NCBI RefSeq assembly: GCF_005281345.1
Contig: NZ_SZXJ01000045.1
Location: 1 to 64,000, forward strand
Length of the DNA stretch: 64,000 nt
Direction of reading: 5' to 3'
Source: Citrobacter sp. wls619
Lineage (GTDB): Bacteria; Pseudomonadota; Gammaproteobacteria; Enterobacterales; Enterobacteriaceae
Positions 10,489 through 20,841 of this stretch are shown piece after piece. The first letter of the stretch is position 1. Every line of letters begins with the position of its first letter. A program made the position numbers and the translations under genes. Below the pieces are notes generated by a model. The model ran no database searches, was not told where the DNA came from, and saw only the letters and a list, made by a program, of their open reading frames with translations.

Positions 10489-10933
10489 GAAAATCACTTT
10501 TGTCGTACGGAAAGCGCGCAATGATACGGGTTTTCAATGAATGGCGCTATCGCCGCCGGAGCCTCGGCGTAAATAAAGCCTTTGATTCACACCGTAGCGT
10601 GTCCAGTCGAATGTCTGCGGACTATCTGCTGAAGGGAAGGGGAGCTTCTTTCTTTATATATCTCTGCGCTATGCAAAACCAGAATGGTCGCAGGTCGGCT
10701 GGGCAAAACGCACCTCCTGATAGCGAAAATCTCGGTTTTTATCCGTCAATCCGATAGATTCTGTTGTGTGACGCATCGCTCATTTTTGCCCTGGCCAGTT
10801 TTACCCATTGCGGCGCGTGTCACTGAATGATAAAACCGATATCCACAGGAATAACTTATACCAATGTCTGTCACAGGAATTATCGTAAACGACAGGATGT
10901 TGATTGGATAACAACACAACGTGGTGAGGGGAA
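10489..10933. other. Gene-free divergent region between ycaO and serC
   Basis: This 445-bp gap must hold the divergent promoters of ycaO and serC. In K-12, ycaP (about 230 residues) lies here; I find no ycaP-like reading frame and the gap is too short for it. The only open frame, 85 residues at 10500-10757, has no recognisable homology or ribosome-binding site. A poor CRP-like half-palindrome is annotated separately. The 80 bases before serC contain TGATAAAACC-like -10 candidates, not resolvable by eye. Confidence 0.7.
10767..10782. promoter_or_regulatory. Weak candidate CRP site upstream of serC
   Basis: TGTGA-CGCATC-GCTCA has one perfect CRP half-site and a degenerate second half. The serC-aroA operon of E. 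coli is reported to respond to CRP and Lrp, which is the only reason to list it. Confidence 0.25.
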
Positions 10934-12022
10934 ATGGCTCAGGTCTTCAATTTTAGTTCAGGTCCGGCAATGCTTCCGGCGGAAGTACTTAAACTGGCTC
11001 AACAGGATCTTTGTGACTGGAACGGTCTTGGCACGTCGGTGATGGAAATTAGCCACCGAGGCAAAGAGTTTATCCAGGTTGCAGAGGAAGCGGAGCAGGA
11101 TTTTCGCGATCTTCTCAGTATCCCCTCCAACTATAAAGTGTTGTTCTGCCATGGCGGTGGTCGCGGGCAGTTCGCGGGTATCCCGTTAAATATTCTGGGT
11201 GATAAAACCACCGCGGATTACGTCGATGCCGGTTATTGGGCCGCCAGTGCAATTAAAGAAGCGAAAAAATACTGCACGCCAAACGTTATTGATGCCAAAG
11301 TCACCGTTGACGGCCTGCGCGCTGTGAAGCCGATGAGCGAATGGCAGCTTTCTGACAACGCGGCGTATCTGCACTATTGCCCGAACGAAACCATCGACGG
11401 TATCGCGATTGATGAAACGCCGAATTTTGCCAGCAATGTGGTGGTGACGGCGGATCTGTCTTCTACCATTCTTTCCGCGCCGCTTGATGTTAGCCGCTAT
11501 GGCGTTATCTATGCCGGGGCGCAGAAAAATATTGGTCCTGCGGGGCTGACCATTGTCATCGTACGCGAAGATTTACTGGGCAAAGCCCACGTGTCTTGCC
11601 CGTCGATCCTTGACTATACCGTACTGAATGACAACGACTCCATGTTTAACACGCCACCGACCTTTGCCTGGTATCTGTCAGGCCTGGTCTTTAAATGGCT
11701 GAAAAAACAGGGCGGTGTCAGCGCAATGGATAAAATTAACCAGCAAAAAGCAGAACTGCTGTACGGCGTGATTGATAACAGCGATTTCTACCGCAACGAT
11801 GTGGCGAAGTCGAACCGTTCACGTATGAACGTCCCGTTCCAGTTGGCTGACAGCGCGCTCGATAAACTCTTCCTGGAAGAGTCTTTTGCTGCGGGCCTGC
11901 ACGCGCTGAAAGGGCATCGTGTGGTCGGCGGTATGCGTGCGTCCATCTACAATGCTATGCCGCTGGAAGGCGTAAAAGCACTGACCGATTTCATGGTCGA
12001 TTTCGAGCGTCGCCGCGGCTAA
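10934..12022 (+). CDS. serC: Phosphoserine aminotransferase
   Basis: A 362-residue class V PLP aminotransferase, full length. It converts 3-phosphohydroxypyruvate to phosphoserine (serine synthesis) and 4-phosphohydroxythreonine precursor formation in pyridoxal phosphate synthesis. The PLP lysine is Lys198 in [20 protein letters not shown] precedes the ATG. It is followed after 69 bases by aroA, with which it forms the classical serC-aroA operon linking serine, PLP and, through chorismate, enterobactin synthesis. Confidence 0.98.
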   Translation: MAQVFNFSSGPAMLPAEVLKLAQQDLCDWNGLGTSVMEISHRGKEFIQVAEEAEQDFRDLLSIPSNYKVLFCHGGGRGQFAGIPLNILGDKTTADYVDAGYWAASAIKEAKKYCTPNVIDAKVTVDGLRAVKPMSEWQLSDNAAYLHYCPNETIDGIAIDETPNFASNVVVTADLSSTILSAPLDVSRYGVIYAGAQKNIGPAGLTIVIVREDLLGKAHVSCPSILDYTVLNDNDSMFNTPPTFAWYLSGLVFKWLKKQGGVSAMDKINQQKAELLYGVIDNSDFYRNDVAKSNRSRMNVPFQLADSALDKLFLEESFAAGLHALKGHRVVGGMRASIYNAMPLEGVKALTDFMVDFERRRG

Positions 12023-12039
12023 TCTGCTGTACTTTTCAT

Positions 12040-12066
12040 CCCCACAGCCAGCCTGTGGGGTTTTTA
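12040..12066 (+). terminator. Intra-operonic terminator-like hairpin between serC and aroA
   Basis: CCCCACAG and CTGTGGGG (8-bp stem, 5-base loop) are followed directly by TTTTT, a textbook intrinsic terminator 18 bases after the serC stop and 26 bases before the aroA ATG. As the genes are known to be co-transcribed, it should be a partial terminator that reduces aroA expression relative to serC. Confidence 0.85.
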
Positions 12067-12091
12067 TGTCTGTTTTTGAGAGTTGAGTTTC

Positions 12092-13375
12092 ATGGAATCC
12101 CTGACGTTACAACCCATTGCGCGGGTGGATGGCACCATCAATCTACCTGGTTCCAAAAGTGTTTCTAACCGCGCTTTGCTGCTGGCTGCATTAGCAAATG
12201 GCACCACTGTCCTGACAAACCTGCTGGACAGTGATGATGTCCGCCATATGCTGAATGCGCTTAATGCGTTGGGGATTAGCTATACCCTTTCGGCCGATCG
12301 TACCCGCTGTGAAATTACGGGGAATGGTGGTCCGCTGCATGCCGAAGGCGCTGTAGAGCTGTTCCTTGGCAACGCCGGAACCGCAATGCGCCCGCTGGCC
12401 GCCGCTCTGTGCCTGGGCAGCAATGATATCGTGTTGACGGGTGAACCGCGCATGAAGGAGCGCCCGATTGGCCACCTGGTTGACGCACTGCGCCAGGGCG
12501 GAGCGAATATTGAATACCTGGAGCAGGAAAACTATCCACCTTTACGTCTGCGCGGTGGCTTTACCGGAGGCCAGGTTGAGGTAGACGGTAGCGTTTCCAG
12601 CCAGTTCCTCACTGCGCTGCTGATGACTGCGCCGCTGGCGCCGCAGGATACGACGATCGCAATTAAAGGTGACCTGGTATCCAAACCTTACATTGATATC
12701 ACACTGAACCTGATGAAAACGTTTGGTGTTGAAATTGAAAATCAAAACTACCAGCGCTTTGTCGTGAAGGGGCAGCAGCAGTATCAGTCACCGGGTGCAT
12801 ACCTGGTTGAAGGCGATGCTTCTTCCGCTTCCTATTTCCTCGCGGCGGGCGCCATTAAAGGTGGTACGGTAAAAGTTACCGGGATTGGCCGCAACAGCAT
12901 GCAGGGTGATATTCGTTTTGCCGATGTACTGGAGAAAATGGGTGCGACCATTACATGGGGCGACGATTTTATTGCCTGTACTCACGGCGAGTTGAACGCA
13001 GTGGGTATGGATATGAACCATATTCCTGATGCGGCGATGACCATTGCAACGGCGGCGCTGTTTGCGAAAGGCACCACGACATTACGTAATATCTACAACT
13101 GGCGCGTCAAAGAGACCGATCGTCTGTTCGCGATGGCGACGGAGTTACGCAAAGTGGGCGCGGAAGTGGAAGAGGGGCATGATTTTATACGCATCACCCC
13201 GCCTGCAACATTGCAATTTGCGGACATCGCGACCTACAACGATCACCGTATGGCGATGTGTTTCTCGCTGGTGGCGCTGTCTGACACGCCGGTGACTATT
13301 CTTGACCCAAAATGTACCGCGAAAACCTTCCCGGATTACTTCGAACAGCTGGCTCGTATTAGTACACCTGCCTGA
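12092..13375 (+). CDS. aroA: 5-enolpyruvylshikimate-3-phosphate synthase
   Basis: A 427-residue EPSP synthase, exactly the E. coli length, two-domain inverse alpha/beta barrel. It transfers enolpyruvyl from PEP to shikimate-3-phosphate, the sixth step of the shikimate pathway. Substrate motifs [17 protein letters not shown] (residues 18-34) and [10 protein letters not shown] (94-103) are intact. The chosen start (ATG 12092, MESLTLQP) has GAGAG upstream; a near ATG three codons earlier is possible but not used in the homologue. In K-12, ycaL lies between aroA and cmk; here cmk follows after 171 bases. Confidence 0.98.
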   Translation: MESLTLQPIARVDGTINLPGSKSVSNRALLLAALANGTTVLTNLLDSDDVRHMLNALNALGISYTLSADRTRCEITGNGGPLHAEGAVELFLGNAGTAMRPLAAALCLGSNDIVLTGEPRMKERPIGHLVDALRQGGANIEYLEQENYPPLRLRGGFTGGQVEVDGSVSSQFLTALLMTAPLAPQDTTIAIKGDLVSKPYIDITLNLMKTFGVEIENQNYQRFVVKGQQQYQSPGAYLVEGDASSASYFLAAGAIKGGTVKVTGIGRNSMQGDIRFADVLEKMGATITWGDDFIACTHGELNAVGMDMNHIPDAAMTIATAALFAKGTTTLRNIYNWRVKETDRLFAMATELRKVGAEVEEGHDFIRITPPATLQFADIATYNDHRMAMCFSLVALSDTPVTILDPKCTAKTFPDYFEQLARISTPA

Positions 13376-13381
13376 TTTTAT

Positions 13382-13403
13382 TGCCGCACTTTCGGGTGCG
13401 GCA
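13382..13403 (+). terminator. Hairpin after aroA
   Basis: TGCCGCAC ... GTGCGGCA forms an 8-bp stem with a short loop directly after the aroA stop codon. It lacks a T-run, so its role may be 3'-end stabilisation or weak termination. Confidence 0.5.
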
Positions 13404-13497
13404 CATTCTGACATCTCCGATTGCCCATTTATTCTACACTCAGCTTCAATGAGTCTGTATTTTTCACACAAAGATAACGTTCGTAGACGTTGGCGCG

Positions 13498-13503
13498 TAT
13501 AAT
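13498..13503 (+). promoter_or_regulatory. -10 element of a cmk promoter
   Basis: A perfect TATAAT 44 bases before the cmk ATG, inside GCGTATAATGCGC. The -35 region is poor, so strength is uncertain. A promoter here would serve cmk and, by read-through, rpsA. Confidence 0.55.
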
Positions 13504-13546
13504 GCGCGGCGTTCACGTTAACGTATGCCCGTTTAAGGAGAAAAAG

Positions 13547-14230
13547 ATGACGGCAATTGCCCCGGTTATTACCATTGATGGCCCAAGTGGTGCAGGTAAA
13601 GGCACCTTGTGCAAGGCAATGGCGGAAGCATTGCAGTGGCATCTGTTAGATTCAGGCGCGATCTACCGTGTACTGGCTCTTGCGGCGTTGCATCATCATG
13701 TTGATGTGACTTCTGAAGATGCTCTGGTACCGCTTGCGTCGCATCTGGATGTGCGTTTTATCTCAACAGACGGCAATCTGGAAGTTATCCTGGAAGGCGA
13801 AGATGTCAGTGGTGAAATCCGCACTCAGGAAGTGGCAAATGCCGCATCCCAGGTGGCTGCATTTCCCCGTGTGCGCGAAGCGCTTTTACGCCGCCAGCGA
13901 GCCTTCCGCGAAGCGCCAGGCCTGATCGCCGACGGACGCGATATGGGAACCGTGGTGTTCCCGGATGCGCCGGTGAAAATTTTTCTGGACGCCTCCTCGC
14001 AAGAACGTGCGCATCGACGTATGCTACAGTTGCAGGAGAAGGGCTTTAGTGTTAACTTTGAACGCCTTTTGGCCGAGATCGAAGAACGCGATGATCGTGA
14101 TCGCAACCGTGCTGTAGCGCCGCTGGTTCCCGCTGCTGATGCTTTAGTTTTGGATTCAACCCGATTAAGCATTGAGCAAGTGATTGAAAAAGCGTTACAA
14201 TACGCGCGCCAAAAACTGGCTCTCGCATAA
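13547..14230 (+). CDS. cmk: Cytidylate kinase
   Basis: A 227-residue nucleoside monophosphate kinase, full length, with the P-loop [10 protein letters not shown] (residues 11-20) and the [12 protein letters not shown] segment near 130-141. It phosphorylates CMP and dCMP with ATP. The start is ATG 13547 behind AAGGAGAAAAAG; a reading frame that extends upstream to 13490 runs through the promoter. It lies 113 bases before rpsA, and co-transcription with rpsA is known in E. coli. Confidence 0.98.
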   Translation: MTAIAPVITIDGPSGAGKGTLCKAMAEALQWHLLDSGAIYRVLALAALHHHVDVTSEDALVPLASHLDVRFISTDGNLEVILEGEDVSGEIRTQEVANAASQVAAFPRVREALLRRQRAFREAPGLIADGRDMGTVVFPDAPVKIFLDASSQERAHRRMLQLQEKGFSVNFERLLAEIEERDDRDRNRAVAPLVPAADALVLDSTRLSIEQVIEKALQYARQKLALA

Positions 14231-14343
14231 GTGCGACCGAATTTGCAGTACCCCCGTTGCAATGGATTGACAGCGGGTATGTTAAACAACCCCATCCGGC
14301 ATGGAGCCAGGTGGACGTTAAATATGAAACCTGAAGATTAAAC
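14231..14343 (+). promoter_or_regulatory. rpsA translational operator leader
   Basis: The 113 bases before rpsA lack a canonical Shine-Dalgarno sequence; the only purine motif near the ATG is GAAG at 14333-14336. In E. coli this leader folds into hairpins that make an efficient S1-dependent initiation site and allow excess S1 to repress its own synthesis. The same arrangement is visible here. A TTGACA at 14267-14272 may belong to an internal rpsA promoter, but no good -10 follows at the right spacing. Confidence 0.7.
14324..14341 (+). CDS. Five-codon upstream ORF in the rpsA leader
   Basis: ATG AAA CCT GAA GAT TAA encodes MKPED and stops two bases before the rpsA ATG. The GAAG bases inside it are the non-canonical Shine-Dalgarno-like element of rpsA. 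No ribosome-binding site precedes it, so translation is unproven; it may simply be part of the structured S1 leader. I know of no assigned function. Confidence 0.35.
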   Translation: MKPED

Positions 14344-16017
14344 ATGACTGAATCTTTTGCTCAACTGTTTGAAGAATCCTTAAAAGAAATCGAAACCCGC
14401 CCGGGTTCCATCGTTCGTGGTGTTGTTGTTGCTATCGACAAAGACGTAGTACTGGTTGACGCCGGTCTGAAATCTGAGTCCGCCATCCCGGCAGAGCAGT
14501 TCAAAAACGCCCAGGGCGAGCTGGAAATCCAGGTTGGTGACGAAGTTGACGTTGCTCTGGATGCAGTAGAAGACGGCTTCGGCGAAACCCTGCTGTCCCG
14601 TGAAAAAGCTAAACGTCACGAAGCTTGGATCACGCTGGAAAAAGCTTACGAAGAAGCTGCAACCGTTACTGGTGTTATCAATGGCAAAGTCAAGGGTGGC
14701 TTCACTGTTGAGCTGAATGGTATTCGCGCGTTCCTGCCGGGTTCCCTGGTAGACGTTCGTCCGGTCCGCGACACGCTGCACCTGGAAGGCAAAGAGCTTG
14801 AATTCAAAGTAATCAAGCTGGATCAGAAGCGTAACAACGTTGTTGTTTCCCGTCGTGCCGTTATCGAATCCGAAAACAGCGCAGAACGCGATCAGCTGCT
14901 GGAAAACCTGCAGGAAGGCATGGAAGTTAAAGGTATCGTTAAGAACCTCACTGACTACGGTGCATTCGTTGATCTGGGTGGCGTTGACGGCCTGCTGCAC
15001 ATCACCGACATGGCATGGAAACGCGTTAAGCATCCGAGCGAAATCGTAAACGTTGGCGACGAAATCACTGTTAAAGTGCTGAAGTTCGACCGCGAGCGTA
15101 CTCGTGTATCTCTGGGCCTGAAACAGCTGGGCGAAGATCCATGGGTAGCTATCGCTAAGCGTTATCCGGAAGGTACCAAACTGACTGGTCGCGTGACCAA
15201 CCTGACCGACTACGGCTGCTTCGTTGAAATCGAAGAAGGCGTTGAAGGCCTGGTTCACGTTTCCGAAATGGATTGGACCAACAAAAACATCCACCCGTCC
15301 AAAGTTGTTAACGTTGGCGATGTAGTGGAAGTTATGGTTCTGGATATCGACGAAGAACGTCGTCGTATCTCCCTGGGTCTGAAGCAGTGCAAAAACAACC
15401 CATGGCAGCAGTTCGCGGAAACCCACAACAAGGGCGACCGTGTTGAAGGTAAAATCAAGTCTATCACTGACTTCGGTATCTTCATCGGCCTGGACGGCGG
15501 CATCGACGGCCTGGTTCACCTGTCTGACATCTCCTGGAACGTTGCAGGCGAAGAAGCAGTACGTGAATACAAAAAAGGCGACGAAATCGCAGCAGTTGTT
15601 CTGCAGGTTGATGCAGAACGTGAGCGTATCTCTCTGGGCGTTAAACAGCTCGCAGAAGATCCGTTCAACAACTGGGTTGCACTGAACAAGAAAGGCGCAA
15701 TCGTAAACGGTAAAGTCACTGCAGTTGACGCTAAAGGCGCAACCGTAGAACTGGCTGACGGCGTTGAAGGTTACCTGCGCGCTTCTGAAGCTTCACGTGA
15801 CCGCGTTGAAGATGCAACTCTGGTTCTGAGCGTAGGCGACGACGTTGAAGCTAAATTCACTGGCGTTGATCGTAAGAACCGTGCAATCAGCCTGTCTGTT
15901 CGTGCTAAAGACGAAGCTGATGAGAAAGATGCAATCGCAACTGTTAACAAACAGGAAGATGCAAACTTCTCTAACAACGCAATGGCTGAAGCTTTCAAAG
16001 CAGCTAAAGGCGAGTAA
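14344..16017 (+). CDS. rpsA: 30S ribosomal protein S1
   Basis: A 557-residue protein with six S1/OB-fold RNA-binding repeats, full E. coli length. The first two bind the ribosome and the last four bind mRNA; repeats such as [22 protein letters not shown] and later copies are easily aligned. It unfolds mRNA leaders during initiation. Codon use is highly biased, as for other ribosomal proteins, which creates long spurious antisense frames. Expression is autogenously controlled through the leader described separately. Confidence 0.99.
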   Translation: MTESFAQLFEESLKEIETRPGSIVRGVVVAIDKDVVLVDAGLKSESAIPAEQFKNAQGELEIQVGDEVDVALDAVEDGFGETLLSREKAKRHEAWITLEKAYEEAATVTGVINGKVKGGFTVELNGIRAFLPGSLVDVRPVRDTLHLEGKELEFKVIKLDQKRNNVVVSRRAVIESENSAERDQLLENLQEGMEVKGIVKNLTDYGAFVDLGGVDGLLHITDMAWKRVKHPSEIVNVGDEITVKVLKFDRERTRVSLGLKQLGEDPWVAIAKRYPEGTKLTGRVTNLTDYGCFVEIEEGVEGLVHVSEMDWTNKNIHPSKVVNVGDVVEVMVLDIDEERRRISLGLKQCKNNPWQQFAETHNKGDRVEGKIKSITDFGIFIGLDGGIDGLVHLSDISWNVAGEEAVREYKKGDEIAAVVLQVDAERERISLGVKQLAEDPFNNWVALNKKGAIVNGKVTAVDAKGATVELADGVEGYLRASEASRDRVEDATLVLSVGDDVEAKFTGVDRKNRAISLSVRAKDEADEKDAIATVNKQEDANFSNNAMAEAFKAAKGE

Positions 16018-16030
16018 TATCGAGTACTCT

Positions 16031-16155
16031 ATACCCTAAATAATTCGAGTTGCAGGAAGGCGGCAAGGGAGCGAATCCCCTGGAGTTTACTTCAGTAAGT
16101 GATTGGGGTGAACGAGCGTAGCCAACGCACATGCAACTTGAAGTATGACGGGTAT
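16031..16155 (+). repeat. ERIC (IRU) element, full length, between rpsA and ihfB
   Basis: A 125-bp element bounded by ATACCC (16031-16036) and GGGTAT (16150-16155), with arms continuing inward as AATTCGAGTTGCA and TGCAACTTGAAGTATGAC. The centre carries the ERIC core GCGAATCCCCTGGAG ... AGTAAGTGATTGGGGTGAACG. Its position is immediately after rpsA, in the region where the ihfB promoters must lie. Confidence 0.95.
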
Positions 16156-16158
16156 AAT

Positions 16159-16255
16159 CCTTTGTGCTATTAACAGCACAAAGGGTGACGAGTAGCTTGA
16201 CAGATTACAGGATTCGTCCTGTAATCAATGACAAAGGGCGGCTACGGCCGCCCTT
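16159..16255 (+). terminator. Cluster of three hairpins between rpsA and ihfB
   Basis: Three perfect or near-perfect stems follow the ERIC: CCTTTGTGCT/AGCACAAAGG (16159-16184), GATTACAGGA/TCCTGTAATC (16203-16226) and AAGGGCGGC/GCCGCCCTT (16234-16255). None has a strong T-run on the plus strand. Together with the ERIC they make the whole rpsA-ihfB interval a string of secondary structure, probably attenuating rpsA transcription and stabilising its 3' end. Confidence 0.65.
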
Positions 16256-16300
16256 AATCAATGCAGCAGCTAATTTTGCCTTTAAGGAACCGGAGGAATC

Positions 16301-16585
16301 ATGACCAAGTCAGAATTGATTGAAAGACTTGCAACCCAGCAACCTCATATTCCCGCGAAAGCGGTTGAAGATGCAGTAAAAGAGATGCTGGAACATATGG
16401 CCTCGACTCTTGCGCAGGGCGAGCGTATTGAAATCCGCGGTTTCGGTAGTTTTTCTTTGCATTACCGCGCACCACGCACCGGACGTAATCCGAAGACTGG
16501 CGATAAAGTGGATCTGGAAGGAAAATATGTTCCGCACTTTAAACCGGGTAAAGAATTGCGCGATCGCGCCAATATTTACGGTTAA
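16301..16585 (+). CDS. ihfB: Integration host factor beta subunit
   Basis: A 94-residue HU/IHF-family DNA-bending protein, full length. The DNA-contacting arm [15 protein letters not shown] (residues 57-70) includes the Pro that intercalates into DNA. With IhfA it forms the heterodimer used in recombination, replication and transcription architecture. A strong ribosome-binding site (GGAACCGGAGG) precedes the ATG. It may be partly co-transcribed with rpsA, and has its own terminator. Confidence 0.99.
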   Translation: MTKSELIERLATQQPHIPAKAVEDAVKEMLEHMASTLAQGERIEIRGFGSFSLHYRAPRTGRNPKTGDKVDLEGKYVPHFKPGKELRDRANIYG

Positions 16586-16610
16586 GTCCTCAGCAAGACT
16601 TAGCTCCGAG

Positions 16611-16636
16611 AAAAGCACCTGTATGGGTGCTTTTTT
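16611..16636 (+). terminator. Rho-independent terminator of ihfB
   Basis: AAAAGCACC ... GGTGCTTTTTT forms a stem followed by six T residues, 25 bases after the ihfB stop. Confidence 0.9.
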
Positions 16637-16791
16637 CATTTTTACCTCTCTGTACTGGAATCTCTCTCCCAACCTGGTTGTATGTTACATCCGCAGTTAA
16701 ATAACAGCGGAATGCACCTCGTTTATCGGTAAACAGTTGCCAGACATTCGCTGAGTTGTCCTGCACACTCCCTGCCACAGGGAGGTGTTAT

Positions 16792-19056
16792 ATGAAAATA
16801 ACAACAATCAGTATGTGTGCGTTATGCGGCATTCTCCCGCTGACGATATTACCCGTATTACCCGACATGCTGTGTGTCAGCTTTGTATTTGGTCTGGCGT
16901 GTCTGCTCTGTCTCATTCCTCATCGATATATGCATTACGCCGGATTAGTCCTGGTGTTTTTCCTGTGGGGAATACTGGCAGCGAAAGAGGTTATCTGGGC
17001 TGGTGATACGCTCCCGGCCAAAACGCAGCAGGCTATCGTTCAAATAACCGGGACTGACAATATGACCACGCACTACGGTCAGATTACACACCTTCAGGGG
17101 AGACGGATATTTCCTGCCGTTGGCGTCGTCCTGTATGGGCAGTACTTACCCGGCGATGTTTGCGCAGGTCAGACATGGGCGATGACGCTGAAAGTTCGCG
17201 CTGTGCATGGACAACTGAATGAAGGTGGATTTGATAGCCAGCGCTATGCATTGGCACAGCATCAGCCGCTGACGGGGCGTTTTCTGCAGGCCTCAGTGAT
17301 TACGCCGCAATGCAGTCTGCGTGCACGTTATCTCTCCTCGCTAAAAACCACGCTTGCCGCCTATCCCTGGCAGCAAGTCATACTGGGACTGGGGATGGGG
17401 GAACGTTTGTCCGTATCGCAGGCGGTAAAAAATATAATGCGTGATACCGGAACCGCACATTTGATGGCCATTTCCGGGCTGCATATTGCTTTTGCCGCAC
17501 TCCTCGCTGGCGGACTGATACGCGGTGGACAATTTTTTATGCCGGCACGCTGGATCTGCTGGCAGGCTCCGCTAGTCGGGGGCGTGCTCTGCGCTGTATT
17601 TTATGCCTGGCTGACGGGGCTGCAGCCACCGGCATTACGCACGGTCACCGCGCTAATGGTATGGGGGGGACTAAAACTAAGCGGCAGGCAGTGGAGTGGC
17701 TGGGCAGTCTGGATTACCTGCCTGGCAGCAATTGTGGTAGTCGATCCGGTCGCGGTGCTTTCACAAAGCCTGTGGTTGTCTGCTTTCGCCGTAGCGGTGC
17801 TGATATTCTGGTATCAGTGGATGCCGATGCCGTACTGGCCGCTCTCGCGTATCGGACGTGCAGTGCTGACGCTTGCTCATCTTCAACTGGGAATTACGGT
17901 ACTGCTTCTGCCTGTCCAAATCGCATTATTTCACGGTGTTAGCCTGAGCGCATTCCTGGCCAATTTATTTGCGGTACCGCTGGTCACATTTGTTTCAGTT
18001 CCTCTGATATTAGCGGGTATGGTCGTGCATTTAACCGGTCAGGTGATGATTGAGGCAGGGCTGTGGTATCTTGCCGACCGTTCTCTGGCGCTGTTATTTT
18101 GGGGACTCAATAGCTTACCGGAAGGATGGCTCAACATTGATGCGCGTTGGCAATGGCTTGCACTGTCCCCATGGCTGATGCTTATTGCATGGCGATTAAA
18201 TGCCTGGAAAACGCTGCCGGTTGCCTGTTTTACCGGGCTTTTGTTATTGAGTGGACCGTTCTGGAGAACACCCCGCGCTGATTTGTGGCAGGTACATATG
18301 CTGGATGTAGGGCAGGGGCTGGCAATAGTGATTGCCCGTAATGGCAAAGCGATTCTCTATGATACCGGGTTGGCCTGGCCCGAGGGCGATAGTGCGCAGC
18401 AGTTGATCATTCCCTGGCTACGTTGGCACAATCTGGAACCGCAAGGGGTAATTCTAAGCCATGAACATTTGGATCACCGGGGAGGGTTGCAATCGCTACA
18501 GCAAGCCTGGCCGTCGCTGTGGATCAGAAGTCCGTTGGGTTGGAAAGGGCATCTCCCTTGTTTTCGCGGGGAACGCTGGCAATGGCAGGGATTAACATTT
18601 AGCGCACATTGGCCAGTCAGTGGAAATAAAGAGCAGGGGAATAACCATTCCTGTGTGGTAAAGGTGGATGACGGACATCAGAGTATTCTTCTGACCGGAG
18701 ATATTGAATCCCCCGCTGAACAAAAAATGCTAAGTCACTACTGGCAGCATCTGCAGGCTACGTTTGTGCAGGTTCCACACCATGGGAGTAACACGTCATC
18801 CTCACTGGCGCTGATGCAACGCGTTGGCGGACAGGCCGCAATAGCCTCAGCATCCCGCTACAATGCCTGGCGTCTACCGTCATGGAAAGTCCGACAGCGT
18901 TACCGGCAACAAAATTATCAGTGGCTGGACACACCCCACCAGGGGCAAATCACGCTGGATATTTATCAAAAAAGTTGGCGAATACGCAGCTTACGGGATC
19001 AGATTTTACCCCGTTGGTATCATCAGTGGTTTGGCGTGGTGGAGGATAACGGGTAG
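16792..19056 (+). CDS. ycaI: ComEC/Rec2-family DNA uptake channel protein
   Basis: A 754-residue polytopic membrane protein, equal to E. coli YcaI (ComEC). It has an N-terminal soluble region, a competence-domain block of membrane helices, and a C-terminal metallo-beta-lactamase-like domain with LSHEHLDHRGG near residue 555. In naturally competent bacteria ComEC imports single-stranded DNA; in enterics it is implicated in DNA uptake as nutrient or by transformation under special conditions. I set the start at ATG 16792 after GGGAGGTG; a frame extending 12 codons upstream has no support. It precedes msbA by 36 bases. Confidence 0.94.
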   Translation: MKITTISMCALCGILPLTILPVLPDMLCVSFVFGLACLLCLIPHRYMHYAGLVLVFFLWGILAAKEVIWAGDTLPAKTQQAIVQITGTDNMTTHYGQITHLQGRRIFPAVGVVLYGQYLPGDVCAGQTWAMTLKVRAVHGQLNEGGFDSQRYALAQHQPLTGRFLQASVITPQCSLRARYLSSLKTTLAAYPWQQVILGLGMGERLSVSQAVKNIMRDTGTAHLMAISGLHIAFAALLAGGLIRGGQFFMPARWICWQAPLVGGVLCAVFYAWLTGLQPPALRTVTALMVWGGLKLSGRQWSGWAVWITCLAAIVVVDPVAVLSQSLWLSAFAVAVLIFWYQWMPMPYWPLSRIGRAVLTLAHLQLGITVLLLPVQIALFHGVSLSAFLANLFAVPLVTFVSVPLILAGMVVHLTGQVMIEAGLWYLADRSLALLFWGLNSLPEGWLNIDARWQWLALSPWLMLIAWRLNAWKTLPVACFTGLLLLSGPFWRTPRADLWQVHMLDVGQGLAIVIARNGKAILYDTGLAWPEGDSAQQLIIPWLRWHNLEPQGVILSHEHLDHRGGLQSLQQAWPSLWIRSPLGWKGHLPCFRGERWQWQGLTFSAHWPVSGNKEQGNNHSCVVKVDDGHQSILLTGDIESPAEQKMLSHYWQHLQATFVQVPHHGSNTSSSLALMQRVGGQAAIASASRYNAWRLPSWKVRQRYRQQNYQWLDTPHQGQITLDIYQKSWRIRSLRDQILPRWYHQWFGVVEDNG

Positions 19057-19092
19057 AATATGCGGCTATTCTAACAAATGCTGGTTTTTTGA

Positions 19093-20841
19093 ATGCATAA
19101 CGATAAAGATCTCTCTACGTGGCAGACGTTTCGCCGACTATGGCCAACCATAGCGCCTTTTAAATCGGGTCTGATCGTGGCGGGTATAGCGTTAGTCCTT
19201 AACGCGGCCAGCGATACCTTCATGTTATCGCTCCTCAAGCCATTACTGGATGATGGTTTTGGTAAAACCGATCGCTCTGTGCTGCTGTGGATGCCGCTGG
19301 TGGTCATTGGGCTGATGATAGTTCGTGGTATTACGAGCTATGTCTCCAGCTACTGTATTTCATGGGTGTCAGGCAAAGTGGTCATGACCATGCGCCGCCG
19401 CCTGTTTGGTCATATGATGGGCATGCCTGTCGCCTTTTTTGATAAACAGTCTACTGGTACGCTGCTGTCTCGTATTACCTATGATTCAGAGCAGGTCGCG
19501 TCTTCGTCTTCCGGCGCATTGATCACTGTGGTACGTGAAGGGGCCTCAATTATTGGCCTGTTTATCATGATGTTCTACTACAGTTGGCAGCTGTCATTGA
19601 TCCTGATTGTGCTGGCGCCTATCGTGTCGGTGGCCATTCGTGTGGTCTCCAAGCGTTTTCGTAGCATCAGTAAAAACATGCAAAACACCATGGGGCAGGT
19701 TACCACCAGCGCAGAGCAGATGCTGAAAGGCCACAAAGAGGTATTGATTTTTGGTGGTCAGGACGTTGAAACCAAGCGTTTTGACAAAGTCAGCAACAAG
19801 ATGCGTTTGCAGGGTATGAAGATGGTTTCTGCCTCTTCTATCTCCGATCCTATCATCCAGTTGATCGCTTCTCTGGCTCTGGCCTTCGTGTTATATGCGG
19901 CCAGTTTCCCAAGCGTGATGGAAAACCTGACGGCAGGGACAATCACCGTTGTCTTCTCTTCAATGATCGCCCTGATGCGCCCGCTGAAGTCACTGACTAA
20001 CGTCAATGCCCAGTTCCAGCGCGGTATGGCGGCATGCCAGACCTTATTTACGATTCTGGATAGCGAACAAGAGAAAGATGAAGGTAAACGCGTCATTGAG
20101 CGCGCTTCCGGCGATCTGGAGTTCCGTAATGTCACCTTTACCTACCCGGGCCGTGACATTCCTGCGTTACGTAACATCAACCTGAATATTCCGGCGGGCA
20201 AAACCGTTGCCCTGGTTGGACGTTCCGGTTCTGGTAAATCTACTATTGCCAGCCTGATCACGCGCTTCTACGATATCGATGAAGGGCAGATTCTGATGGA
20301 TGGGCACGACCTGCGTGAATACACCCTGTCATCTCTGCGCGATCAGGTGGCGCTGGTATCGCAGAACGTTCACCTGTTCAATGATACGGTTGCCAACAAT
20401 ATCGCCTACGCACGTACCGATATGTATAGCCGTGAGCAGATCGAAAAAGCCGCACAGATGGCCTACGCCATGGATTTCATCAACAAGATGGATGATGGTC
20501 TGGATACGGTGATTGGCGAAAACGGCGTGCTGCTTTCAGGTGGTCAGCGCCAGCGTATCGCCATTGCTCGCGCTTTGCTGCGCGACAGTCCGATCCTTAT
20601 CCTCGATGAAGCTACGTCGGCGCTGGATACCGAATCTGAACGCGCGATTCAGTCTGCACTTGATGAGCTACAGAAAAACCGTACTTCTCTGGTTATTGCC
20701 CACCGCCTTTCTACCATTGAACAGGCAGACGAGATCATCGTGGTGGAAGACGGGCTGATTGTTGAGCGCGGAACCCACAGCGAACTGCTTGAGCAGCGTG
20801 GGGTTTATGCACAATTACATAAAATGCAATTTGGTCAATGA
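19093..20841 (+). CDS. msbA: Lipid A export ATP-binding/permease protein
   Basis: A 582-residue ABC half-transporter, full length: six N-terminal membrane helices, then an ATPase domain with Walker [10 protein letters not shown] (about 376-384), signature LSGGQRQR (about 481) and Walker [12 protein letters not shown]. The homodimer flips core lipid A across the inner membrane. The stop overlaps the lpxK start by four bases (ATGA), so the two essential lipid A genes are translationally coupled. Confidence 0.99.
   Translation: MHNDKDLSTWQTFRRLWPTIAPFKSGLIVAGIALVLNAASDTFMLSLLKPLLDDGFGKTDRSVLLWMPLVVIGLMIVRGITSYVSSYCISWVSGKVVMTMRRRLFGHMMGMPVAFFDKQSTGTLLSRITYDSEQVASSSSGALITVVREGASIIGLFIMMFYYSWQLSLILIVLAPIVSVAIRVVSKRFRSISKNMQNTMGQVTTSAEQMLKGHKEVLIFGGQDVETKRFDKVSNKMRLQGMKMVSASSISDPIIQLIASLALAFVLYAASFPSVMENLTAGTITVVFSSMIALMRPLKSLTNVNAQFQRGMAACQTLFTILDSEQEKDEGKRVIERASGDLEFRNVTFTYPGRDIPALRNINLNIPAGKTVALVGRSGSGKSTIASLITRFYDIDEGQILMDGHDLREYTLSSLRDQVALVSQNVHLFNDTVANNIAYARTDMYSREQIEKAAQMAYAMDFINKMDDGLDTVIGENGVLLSGGQRQRIAIARALLRDSPILILDEATSALDTESERAIQSALDELQKNRTSLVIAHRLSTIEQADEIIVVEDGLIVERGTHSELLEQRGVYAQLHKMQFGQ

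Noticed and set aside
10500-10757. 85-residue frame in the ycaO-serC gap as a residual ycaP
   Set aside because: It has no membrane segments or sequence resembling YcaP, and no ribosome-binding site.
14380-15519. 379-residue minus-strand frame opposite rpsA
   Set aside because: Shadow of the highly expressed, codon-biased rpsA; composition is unnatural and no start signal is seen.
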